Below, piece by piece: positions 11,951 through 23,345 of a stretch of 64,000 nt of DNA. Source of the stretch: Chamaecrista fasciculata (lineage: Eukaryota; Streptophyta; Magnoliopsida; Fabales; Fabaceae); the NCBI GenBank assembly GCA_003254925.1, contig QANZ01055964.1, forward strand, positions 70,922 to 134,921, written 5' to 3'. Position 1 is the first letter of the stretch. Each line of letters begins with the position of its first letter. The notes under the pieces were generated by a model, which saw only the letters and a program-made list of their open reading frames with translations, had not been told where the DNA came from and did no database searches. A program made the translations under genes and the position numbers.

Positions 11951-13417
11951 AAGAAATTATGATCAAACTCTCATTTTTATCTTCAAACTATGAGATAAAT
12001 TTTATTGTGATCATAAAACTATTTTCTGTTTATTTTTAATCTCCAAGCTTTCACATTTGTTATGTGGTCTCCCATATATGATTCCGTATGTTATTTATAA
12101 CTTAAACTATTGGGATATATAACCATTTTTTTTATCATATATGTCATAATAAATATCGAATGAGTTGACAAAAAAAAATATTTTTAATCACAAATTGGAG
12201 CTTAAATTTTTTATCGATTTTTTTTTTTAAAAAAGTGAATATTTTTCTTTCTCTCTTTTTTAATTTACTTATTATGATATATGAGAGAAAAATAATTTAG
12301 CTAAAGTGTTCAACTGTCCAAATTAAAAACAACAGCAAAAGATTATATTTAAAAGGTAAATATAATCTTTTGAGATCCAAAATAAAAGGTAACTTGTGGT
12401 TCTCATTTTTTAAGAAATATATATGCATGCAGCATGTTAAATTCAAATCACGTTCTATTAATTGAGTTTAATGGAGATAGAGAATATATAGTTGTTTTAA
12501 TGCTACATAACAAACTATCACTTGTCGAGGGGCATCATATACATTGCTACGAATACCATATATTATCATTTTGGCATTCGCCAATTGGTCCAAAGTTTGA
12601 ATTTATGAATTACTTAAAGTTTACATCATCCAAACCTCTATCAATGTCTTGGTCAAGACTTTTTGTAACCTTTCTAGATGTTTTAATAGTATCGGAGAAA
12701 AATACACTAAAAATTAGATAATAGTAAAGTCGGTCATATATATCTCGTTTGAAGCTATGAGCTACTTTTGACAAGTCATTTTTTATCCAGTTGAGATCGT
12801 TAATAAATGAGGTTAAATCGAGACAAAAAGTAATTTTTTTTATAATTTTTATATTTTTGGTTTCAAACTTACTTTCGGGCTTGATTTGACCTCAAATGGG
12901 AAAAAAAAAGACTCATCAAGAGTAATATAGAGTTTCAAACTTATCGCAATCATACTTGAAACGAAAGAGATCAGATATGAACAACTTTGTTTTTTTACTG
13001 TGAAAGGAGTGACTACTTTTGGATCTGACTTTATGTTTGTTGACGGTCACAACTGAATAAAGAAAGGACTCGTCAAGAAAAACTTATGGTTTTAAACTCG
13101 TCGTAACGGACTTAAAATGAGAGAAATATAGCCAAATTCAGTCATTGGGACCAAAGAGTGAAACTCTTGGAAAAGATATAGGACCAAAATCACAAGAAAA
13201 AACGATAAGGGCTAAGATTACAACTTATCCCAAAAATAAGGGACCAAAATTGCACTTTGACAAATATATTTTCTTTTGGTTGTTTTTAAGAGGATATTAA
13301 CTCCATGTTATGGGTCAAGAGGTAAATGGGTTGAGGTATATTTGTGTTGGCCCATGGATAATATTTCGTAGTTTTACTTTTTAATTTCTTTAAAAAATAA
13401 TTAAAATAATTGCAATT
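11951..13417. other. Spacer with no gene; one repeat arm
   Basis: AT-rich spacer upstream of gene B. It holds the block at about 12,465-12,540 shared with 4786-4865 and, at 13140-13262, a single arm of the gaccaaaat repeat family. An open frame of 95 codons at 12434-12721 overlaps the shared block and looks like chance. Confidence 0.5.
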
Positions 13418-13602
13418 ACCTCTAGTCTATTTGGAAAGCTCGTAACGAGTTCTGCTTTGAAGGTGGAGGGATTAACCCAGAGTTTGTGATCAGAAGGGCT
13501 GAGGAAAATTTGAAGGAATTTTGGGAGGCTAATAGAAAGGAGGAACAACCTATTTCATCTTCAGCCAGAAATCAGAATAGAAACCAACGATTGAAACCGT
13601 AG
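13418..13602 (+). mobile_element. LINE fragment (region between zf-RVT and RNase H)
   Basis: The plus strand translates without stops to SIWKARNEFCFEGG and then about 45 further residues ending before a stop. The IWKARN motif is characteristic of plant LINE polyproteins just before RNase H. No start codon or remaining domains are present. It is directly followed by one terminus of the CCGGT-rich repeat family (13592-13650). Confidence 0.6.
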
Positions 13603-13655
13603 TGCAAAAAATCGGGCGGTCCGACCGGTGAACCGGAAAAAAATACCGGATTGCA

Positions 13656-14050
13656 GGTTTAGGGTTTAGGGTTTAGGTTTAGGGTTTTGAGGCTTAGGAT
13701 TTTAGGGATTTTAATATTTATAAGGACTAAATTGGAATATTTGGAAGAATTTGGGAACACTTTGCAATTTTATTTTGAGGATTTGGGACTAAAAAGAATG
13801 AAGATGATGAAAAAGAGGGGGAATAGAGAATAATGGGATAAGAATGGGTGAGGGACCTAATTGCTCAAATTAGATTTTTTAGGGTTTAGGGTTTAGGGTT
13901 TATAGTTTGGGTTTTAGGGTTTAGGTTTTAGTGTTTTTAATACTTTTAAGGACTAAATTGGAATGTTTGGAAGAGTTTCGGGACACTTTACAATTTTATT
14001 TTGAGGATTTGGGACTAAAATGAATGAAGATGATGAAAAATGTAAATCCA
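13656..14050. repeat. Duplicated block with interstitial telomere-like TTTAGGG repeats
   Basis: TTTAGGG-type repeats occur at 13656-13688 and 13878-13929. Each is followed by the same ~115 bp sequence (aaggactaaattggaat … gggactaaaa … gaagatgatgaaaa), giving a direct duplication with a period of 226 bp. Confidence 0.75.
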
Positions 14051-14399
14051 GGGACTGATTTGCTAGTTTACTCAATTTTTATGTTCAAAAATGTAAATCC
14101 ATTCATCATGCCAAGGTGGAAAAAAAAATAAGAATGCCCAGTCATAATGCCACGTAATCAAGTCAGACAAAAAAAATGACACATAAGCAAAAAAAATTGC
14201 CACATGTGCATTGAGTCAAAATTGAGGGCATAATTGAAAAGTTGGTTGCACATTGAGGGCATGCCTGAACAAAATGAAACGTTAGGGGCATAACTGAAAA
14301 TCACTGCAAACGTTAGGGGCATGAAAGGGTGTTTTGCCTATATTATATATGATGCACTTTGCCTAAGAATTTAAAAGAGAGTGTGTTATTTTATTGTTA

Positions 14400-14698
14400 A
14401 AAATAAAAAAAATTCAACCCGCAGGTTCAACCCAACACAACCCGCAGTTTTACGGGTTAAGTTGGTTCGGGTTGAATTTAAAAAAAATGCAAAACCTATC
14501 CCAACCTATGTGGGTTGGGCTGAGATTTTTTCTCAACTCGCCTCAACCCAATCCACACTTACTCCTACTTAGCAGAAAAACAAGTTAGTTTTTTCTTGGA
14601 TATATTGTATGTCTTGTTATGTTTTCTGCTGTATTAGGCTTTTGTGCCTTGTTATATCTGGCCTTTGTGCCTTGTTATATCTGGCCTTTGTGCCTTTT
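14400..14698. repeat. Inverted repeat (aacccgc/gggttgg) and a short tandem repeat
   Basis: 14415-14560 contains complementary stretches built on caacccgc and gggttgggct, a small fold-back. At 14639-14698 the unit cttttgtgccttgttatatc/tgg is repeated nearly three times and is followed by an A-rich tail, perhaps a retroelement 3' end. Confidence 0.4.
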
Positions 14699-17600
14699 TA
14701 GTATGAAGTTGATAATAAAAAAAATAAAAAATAGTTTAAGTTTTTTAAAAAATAAAGTTTAAATTTTTAATTACAACATTATTTATCACTAGTCTGACCC
14801 CCTGCGCATCATGATTTTTTTTCTTGCATAAATTAATTATGATTAATGTTATTGTTAATATTTGTTAATATTTTTATTAATATTTCTATTAGTTGGATTA
14901 TATTTTTATTAATATTTGTTATTTGAGATAAAGGAATTACAAATAAATTATGAACAATAATTAATCAAAGATACATAATTATTAAGTCACTTTTGTATAA
15001 ACAATTGAAAACTAACTTGAGAGAGAAACATGGAGAAAATTGTGAAAAGATGAGTTTTTTTTTGGGGCCCAAAGAGAAGTTGAGTTTGTTACCGGTTGAA
15101 ATTGGTAAAGAAAAGTTTCAAATTTAAAAATTGCGGTAATGGGTTTGCCTTTTGTGGGATTTATGAAAATAGATAGGTTAATTTTAGTTTTTAGTCATCA
15201 TATGCTTTTTCAATTTCTTTTAAGAGACAGTATTTTGAAAAATTGATTATAATATAATTATAATACAAATATTTTAAAATATTTAATGTATAAAAACTTG
15301 TCTCATGTAAATAATAATTTGTAAGAGATTATTCAAATTTATAAAAATATTTAATCTTTTATAAAAATATAGTTTTTTAATGAAAAAATATTAAATATAT
15401 TTTAGCTACATGAGGATGTCATCAAGTTCAGCAGAGATAAACAAAGAACAAAAGCCCATGATTTGAGACGTGAAAATATAAAGATCAAATCATTGAATTA
15501 TAACAACAAAATACTCAAAATCTCAAATCCACTTATGAACATTAATAAATTAAATCATAGATAAATAATTATTAAATATTTTTTATTTGATAAACAATTA
15601 AAAACTAACAGAGCGAGAAACATGGAACAAAAAGTGGGAATGAAATAGGTTATCAAATATTCATCAATTCATCAATTTCATTAATCTCCTATCATACATA
15701 TTTCATTGATTTAGAAGAATTCATGAGAGTTTGAAACTTGTATAAAATAATCATCATAACTTTTTGTACATTGCTTTTACAGGTTGCACATCCTTCACTG
15801 TTTTTATTGGGGTTGTCACTTTAATTTCAACATTTTTTTTGCAGTGTCTACAACTTTAATTTTTTCTTGTTCGGTTTCATTGTTTTGGTTGTTCTCTTTG
15901 CTGCTTTCTAGATGCTTTGGAGATTAGTAGTACTACCATCTATATTGTATAGTACTACCATCTATATTGTATAATTTTTTTGACTTTCCTCTTGCAGCCT
16001 TCGAAGTGAATGGTGATTTTCAAGTTTCAAAACAGGAGATAGACAGAGAACCATCTATACTGCAAAATGTTGGAAAATTAGATAAACAAATCAAGTTTGA
16101 AAATTAGAAGTAATAAGATGTTAATAAATAAGGGAAGAATGATTCATTTCTCAATATGAGATATCGGAAATTGAGAAGAAAATGTTGGAAATGGTATGAT
16201 GTTATTCACTTACTGAGCTGGGCTATATACCGGGAGAATAAAATCATGTATGGGATATAGGTAGAATAGATAGGTAGGTTTTTTAGTGATTCACATATAG
16301 TTTGTTGCAAAAATCACTCTAGAGATAAAACCATATATATGAGTGATTTTTAATTAAATTGATTGTTAATAAATTAATTAAATTTCATAAATTGAGGGGT
16401 TGGAAAATTTAATTAAAGTAGGTATTGAACTTTTGAGAACCAACTCCAACTATTATACTCCAACAATTTGTTTAAATTCAGAATTAAAGCATCATTATAT
16501 ATACATATATGCTTATCATTAAAACTATATTATTATTTAACTCATTTAGGTCCGAAAATGGTGGTTTGATTAATTGACCTTAATAAACTAATTAAATATG
16601 TTAAATGATGATATTAATCAAGGATTTTCCCAAATTATTTTGTTAGGATGATCTTTAGGTTAAATCTTAACAAATATGAGTAGATTTGGTTGATAGTGGA
16701 CTACACCTTTTGAATTACTTTATACATAAAATATTTGTTATGATTTGTATTTTTTTAATTTTACAATTTAATAGTATTTACATTCAAATCTTAATGATAA
16801 AAAATTAGATAATAAAAGAAAAATTTACAGATATCTAATATTTATATGTTAAAAAACATTAATTTGTTATATTATATAAAGTTGTTCTTATTTAAAATAA
16901 ACTGTTATATATATAGCATATAATTTAAATTATATTCACCTTTCAATTTTTAATCTTATCTTTATTGTAAATATGCAAAACATTAAATATCGGTTTCAAC
17001 AAAAAGATCTAATAAGTAATAACGTAAAAAAATAAAATTTAAGTTATGTGAATATATAGAAAATATAAAGCAAGAAATAATAAAAAAATAATTCAAATTT
17101 CAAAATCAAAATTAATGTAAAAAATATAAAAGAAAAAGAATTTTGAAGTAAACTTTAGTCATAAAGAATAGTATTACATCGCTATGTTCTATAGTACAAT
17201 TGTAAAACAAAAACCTTGCTAAAAGTGCCAATACAAATAACAAAAATTAACTATATACTTCTATCTCCCTCTCACATTACTTTGTCATGTACTCTTGTCT
17301 TCTGTTCATGGTGAATCAATGACAAAACATAATATAACTTTGTAGAATAATATGAATGCATAGTTCATGAAATTGCACGTTTCAAATTTGTATGTATATT
17401 CATGTAAATTGATACTAATATATAAAAATGTGGAATAAGAAAAGGAAAATTCAAGAAAGGTGATTGGGACACTGATCCAAGAAATGTGAAATAGAAGTGA
17501 GGATAATGAAAAGTATTTTTTTTGTGTCTGCAATTTCAATGAGAGAAGGATACCTCTTGATTTATGTTGCAGTCATTTTCTGTAGCAAAATAGAATTTTC

Positions 17601-18094
17601 CTGAAAAAATAAATAGAAAGAGAAAGTAGTAGATGCAACTTCAAAACTTGTACCAATTTTGAAGTCGTTGCCGTTGATGGCAATAGATATAGCAGTTGGC
17701 ATCAGAAAATAAAAATCACAAAATACTTACTCAATTTCGTGCACCATTTAAAAATAGAAGAGTCCATGAAGAACCAAAGAGAAAACCTGAATTAGAAAAA
17801 AAAAGAATAGGTGAGAATGATGGAAATGAACTATAACTGAAGAAGTATATATAGGGAAAAATTTCAGCCTAAATGAGAGATATTATATAGTGGATACCAT
17901 AAAATCAAAATTTGAATTTGAAAAATATATTCTAAAATAATGCATATTAATTTGAATTTATGATTGGAGAGCATCATATAACCTAATCACAAAATCATAA
18001 TAATCCGGGTATATTAATTTCAATAGGTCTACTTTATAATTCTAGAATTGAAGGAAATCGAGTAATTACTTTTATTTTTAATTTTTAATATAGT
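14699..18094. other. Long AT-rich spacer, no gene recognised
   Basis: I see no coding region or RNA gene here. There is a degenerate ~100 bp direct repeat (about 14935-15030 and 15535-15640, both ending gagaaacatgga) and a 22 bp tandem pair near 15930-15975. Short open frames such as 17306-17539 have no recognisable protein content. Confidence 0.5.
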
Positions 18095-18335
18095 ATTTGT
18101 TGCCATAAATCAGTTCGATTTTTAGGAACATGGTTAATTAATTTATTTTGCATTTTTTAAAGTCCATGAATTACCGAAATTAATTAATATCTTTTTGATT
18201 TTATAAGTCATTTTGGCTAACATGGCAACTCATTTTAGATATGATATGAGGTCAAAGTTACCAAATTTGCATGGTAATTTATATTGATTTGTCAACTAAT
18301 CTTAAAATAACAACAATACACTATAATTCTATTTA

Positions 18336-21300
18336 CACTACTAGAGAAAAGCCAATTAGCAACGTCCAAATCTGTCTCTTACAAGGCCCAAAGAAAAGCA
18401 TAATTATAAAAGCCTTACCCATGCAACTTTTGATTTACTATCAATCCATTCATTATTTTTGGTTTTATGTGTCATCAAGATATGTATTAGAGTAAATAAG
18501 AGATCCGATGGCATTCCCATACACTAAAATTGTAGGTTAAATTACATAAGATTATTCTCCATCAAAAACAAGTAAAATACATATGATTATTCAATACAGG
18601 TACAACTATCATAAAATTCAGCTTTCATATACATGTAGTCCAATAAAATGAATCTATGAAGTTTAAATATAAAAAAAATTACCAAATTCATTTACAAGTT
18701 ATGATCATTCTTCCAAGCTATTTTGGTTGTTTAGTCCATTTGAGAGTGTCAATGTCTTGAGCAATCTGTCAATCTTCCAAGAGGTTTGAGTACTCCTACA
18801 AGAAATTTGACACAAATTAAAGAACAAATTTGTCATATATGTTTTACTCATTCTTTCTATACTCATTATATTAAACAAGAGATACTAACAAAACAACTTA
18901 AATCTATTATAGCAACCTTGTAAAATACAGAGGAGTAACAATAGCTTAATTCCATCTCATGAAGGAGCTAAAATTGACATTAAAATGTCATAAATAAGAA
19001 ATCACAAGTATTTTGTTCTGTTCAAAAACTCAAAAAATGTTTTATTTTGCAATTGCACAATACCTACTTTACAAGCTTCAAGTTAATTAGTACATCCACA
19101 TGCACCTCATATTCCAATACATCAAGAAGCACCTCATTCAAATATAGTTAAAGGAATTGTTTCGTAGCATATGCTCATCACAAGACATGGTTTAATGACA
19201 AAAGAAATCAATAAGTAGGAATTTAGTGAGGTAGGAACATGCAAGTTCTTCAAGATGGCAGTTCTCTAGATGCTAAAATCAAACAGGGATTCTCCATGAG
19301 TTTTGTTAATAGTTTGTACATTTTAAATGCTCTAAATTCTCAGATTAATTCCAAATTAAAAGATTCTCCAACTCCAATAGTATAAAATTAACAGCTTAAA
19401 AAATTAAAGAGAACACAAACACTCATAAACAAGAGAATCAATTCGTAAGAGATGAAGATTCATAGATTTATACCTAAAGAACACTTCTCCTTTCTTCTTT
19501 CAACCTACAAGTTAACAAAATGCAAGAATAACAATAAGAAAATAGTAAGAGACATTTGAGTTTATTTTCTCTCCTTTCTTCTTCTCTTTAAAAATCAGAC
19601 TAGCCCTATAAAACATTAAATTGAAAATAGTATATTAACTTGGAAAAACTAAGCAGATTGAGTCTAGAGATTGTTAGGAGTCAGGACCTACAATGTATAT
19701 ATATATAAATAGATTTGAACTGAATCCCACAATTAAGAGAACCATATTAAGAAAATCAATGTAGAGAAAAGTAGAGCAAAATGGAAAGGATCAGGGAAAC
19801 CAGACCTGTTCAATTCACAAAAAAGTTGAGAATGGGTCATTTAGCCAAATGATTTAGCCACATCATCAATGTTAGCCAAGTGCCCAAGTCATTCACCCTT
19901 AACAATATTTCTTCACAAAATAAAATCAGAGTACTTGTCCTCCCATATGTGAAGTTGGGACAAGTGATCCAATAAAGAAGAAACCAAATTAAATGAGGTT
20001 AAAATTATCACATCAAGACTTTGGAATAACTACACCAATATTAATAATTCCGTTAAACATTCAAAGACATTGAAAGCATAGGAATAATATGACCAGAGTT
20101 TATTACTCCAGAATTTAATATTGTATACAACAAATTTTAATTGTTTCACAGTGAGAAGACTTGAAGAGTAGCTTCATCAAGTTCAAGGAAGTGGCTGACC
20201 CATTCTAGAGTGAGTGGACATTCTTCTTCTGTGAAGTGAAAGAATACCTGTGCATTAAAACTTAGGAAAACTAGGGATTAGAATGGGAAAATAGTTGGAG
20301 GCAAAACTAGGGACAATGAAACAAATGAAAAAGACATTAATTTAGATGAATTCAATTCACATAATTAATTTAAAAGTGGTGGAGATTATTCATTTTAAAG
20401 GATAAATAATTAAGTATGTGGCAGAAGAGAGTGAGCACACATGGTACTTTCTTGCATGCTCTCACTTAATTTCATGCTTGAAGCTATGCATGCTCACCCT
20501 CTTTCTGTCACCCTGCCTCTCTCCCTCTGATATATATCTCTTTAATTCTCTGCATATATCTGTAAGTGCTTTTGATTCCTCTCCCTTATTATTATTTTTG
20601 CTACAAATTAAACTCTCAGCTTGTTTATAGGGATTAAATACTTGGTATTTGTTATTATTACTCCATCCATCTCTCACACTACTTAAGTAATTATATTATA
20701 CTAATACAAGTGGCTATATACATACATGTGTGTGATTTCCATTATTCTTTAATTTTCGGTTCTTAGTTAATTAACCTGCAGATCTCCTACCCTTCTTAGC
20801 TAGTAAGCTTCAATGGATGAATTTCGTTCTTTATATACCAAGTCAAAAGAAAAATTATTTCTTCAGTTCATTTATATTTATATGCACCATCAAAAGCGTG
20901 AAGCCCTTACTGATCATTGGTTTTTCTTTCCCATATGTGTAGATTACTCATCGTGAGGACAATCATATTTTCACTCTTAATTAAGGGAAGAAACCATCAA
21001 TTAATGTCTTAGAAATTACAGTTCATATGTTTTGTCCTAGGGTTTCAGTTGTCTGTTGCACAGTCAAGAACTTAAACAAATTATATATATAAATCCACAC
21101 AATATGAGACAGAGCAAGAGAAAAGGATGACACATGACAGAAATACCTCTGTCCAGCCAAGAACCAGTGACGCAGAAGCAATTATCTTCGTAGTCGTGAT
21201 GCTCCGCTGCACTAGAAACTTTGGAGATGATAGGGTTAGGGAAAATAAAAGCAGAAAAATCCAAGGCAAACATACCTATGAATCACAACCTTTAGAGCTA

Positions 21301-21807
21301 GTTGTTGAGGAATTATCGTCATCATCGTCGGTCGAAGCTCCTTGCCGCTATGCTTTTGATCTCAGAGAATGAGAGGCACAATTTTAAGAGATTAGGGATT
21401 TGGCATGGGTGGGTAAATAATCTCAGGGAGGGAAATTTTAGTAATGAATGAAAAAGTTGGAGGGAGAGGGCAAAATTGTAGGCGCTAATATTTGGGACGC
21501 TGAAATTTTGAGTTTGCCACGGTAAGCAATTAGTGTGGCAAGTGGAGGTCTCATTAGCTATTTACCTACGGTTTTAGTAACCGTAGTAAAGCAACCGTAG
21601 TAAAGCAATTAGTGTGGCAAGTGGAGGTCTCATTAGCTACAAATTTAGCAATGAGCAAGGATGAGGACGTTGCTAATCCAAATAATTCATTCATTAGGGG
21701 AACAAATTTCTACTTCATTGCTAATTCTGTTTCTAAATAAGTAATTTAGCAACAGAATTTATTTTTGTTTCCAATTTCTGATGCTAAATCTCATTTTTCT
21801 AGTAGTG
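18336..21807. mobile_element. CACTA (En/Spm) transposon, non-autonomous, carrying a MIR156 hairpin
   Basis: The ends are CACTACTAGAGAAAAG and, inverted, CACTACTAGAAAAATG. The 3 bp target duplication TTA is present at 18333-18335 and 21808-21810, and the uninterrupted site (ctatttaattgattgcc) is preserved in the adjacent duplicate near 22430. Subterminal direct repeats are seen at 21517-21562 and 21600-21640 (caattagtgtggcaagtgga). No transposase is recognised. The interior contains a MIR156-type hairpin at 20417-20514. It also holds minus-strand coding-like stretches at about 20150-20235 (…CPLTLEWVSHFLELDEATLQ…) and 21079-21215 (…AEHHDYEDNCFCVTGSWLDR…), which I cannot assign. The cargo suggests capture of host sequence. 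Confidence 0.9.
20417..20514 (+). ncRNA. MIR156: MIR156-type microRNA precursor inside the CACTA element
   Basis: The 5' arm (20419-20438) reads TGGCAGAAGAGAGTGAGCAC, one substitution (A to G at position 3) from canonical miR156. The 3' arm (20492-20512) reads GCTCACCCTCTTTCTGTCAC plus C and pairs with it with few mismatches and one bulge. The intervening loop of ~53 nt keeps the catggtactttcttgcatgc and gcttgaagctatgcatgc parts typical of plant MIR156 stem-loops. miR156 is known to repress SPL transcription factors and hold plants in the juvenile phase. The variant base would give a G:U pair with the usual SPL site. Expression is not shown by sequence; no promoter is assigned. Confidence 0.85.
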
Positions 21808-22193
21808 TTAATTGATTGCCAAAAATAAAATAATTAAACATATGATTGACAATCATGAATGGAAGGAACACTCAATCACATTAATTTCGTGATTGGATAG
21901 CATTAATCAATTCAAATATATACAAAAAACAACACAAATAAACACATGATTGGCAATCATGAATGCCTAAAACACTCAATCACATTAAATTCGCGATTGA
22001 GCTGCATTAATTATTTTGAGTCCACTTGGCTAAATTAATCCAAGTGTCATTAACATTCCACATGGCAATCATTCATGCGACACAAATATGCCATGTAGGA
22101 GACACATGGAATTAGAAGGTGGCCCCCATGCCACGTAGGAGCCACGTGACAAGAATTTGAGTATGCTTCTCCTTATTATATCATAGAGAATAG

Positions 22194-22817
22194 ATTTGTT
22201 GTCATAAATCAGTTCGATTTTTAAGAACATGGTTAATTAATTTATTTTGCATTTTTTAAAGTGCATGAATTACCGAAATTAATTAATATCTTTTTGATTT
22301 TATAAATCATTTTGGCTGACATGGCAACTCATTTTAGATTCGATATGAGGTCAAAGTTACCAAATTTGCATGGTAATTTATATTGATTTGTCAACTAATC
22401 TTAAAATAACAACAATACACTATAATTCTATTTAATTGATTGCCAAAAGTAAAATAATTAAACACATGATTGACAATCATGAATGGAAGGAACACTCAAT
22501 CACATTAATTTCGTGATTGGATAGCATTAATCAATTAAAATATATACAAAAAACAACACAAATAAACACATGATTGACAATCATGAATGCCTAAAACACT
22601 CAATCACATTAAATTCGTGATTGAGCTGCATTAATTATTTTAAGTCCAGTTGGCTAAATTAATCCAAGTGTCATTAACATTCAACATGACAATCATTCAT
22701 GCGACACAAATATGCCATGTAGGAGACACATGGAATTAGAAAGTGGCCCCCATGCCACGTAGGAGCCATGTGACAAGAATTTGAGTATGCTTCTCCTTAT
22801 TATATCATAGAGAATAG
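22194..22817. repeat. Tandem duplication, copy 2 (empty CACTA site)
   Basis: This is the 624 bp partner of copy 1. It lacks the CACTA insertion and has a single TTA at the insertion point. The right end read on the minus strand (TCTATTCTCTATGATATAAT) resembles a Helitron 5' end, but no matching hairpin and CTRR end was found. Confidence 0.9.
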
Positions 22818-23345
22818 ATATTGTAAGTGATTAATCTTGACATATTATATTAGGTAACTTTTCCTATTGAAACTTCTATGGCACAATATTATTGTCAAGT
22901 GTCAATAATAATCCTCATTTTAATTCTCCACATGAAGATGCAAAGGATTCTATCTTACCAACTTGTAACTTATAGTTAATTATAACTAACCAACTAGTAT
23001 AGGTTGCACTAATGGTTTCCAATATTCATCTTTCTCACATTTATAACTTAAACATTATCGTTTTATAAATTATTCTTGCAAATATTTTCTCATAGAATTT
23101 CATATAAATCAGGTTAATTTTTACTTTTCCTATAAAAAAAATTATCTTCAACACTTAAATATTGAGGAAGAGAGTTGAACAGAAAGGAGGATCATCATTT
23201 TGTTCTTAATGGGATAAAAGGGGAAGAGTGTTAAAATAAAACGTTTGGTACATTCCCATAACAATATTAATATAATTAGGCGAATTGTGTACAATACATA
23301 CATCAACAATTTATTCTTGTAGCCTTTCACCCCAAATTTTGTTAA

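Larger units (their letters stand above)
18095..22193. repeat. Tandem duplication, copy 1 (interrupted by the CACTA element)
   Basis: Apart from the 3472 bp CACTA insertion and its 3 bp target duplication, this copy is exactly 624 bp long and nearly identical to 22194-22817, with no net indel. It begins atttgttgccataaatcagt and ends catagagaatag. Inside are two diverged ~110 bp sub-repeats containing acatgattgacaatcatgaa. Confidence 0.9.

Noticed and set aside
12434..12721. 95-codon plus-strand frame as a small gene
   Set aside because: It lies in a duplicated noncoding block, shows no domain and has no counterpart frame in the related block near 4786-4865.
22194..22817. The 624 bp tandem unit as a complete Helitron
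   Set aside because: One end resembles a Helitron 5' terminus, but there is no hairpin and CTRR at the other end.
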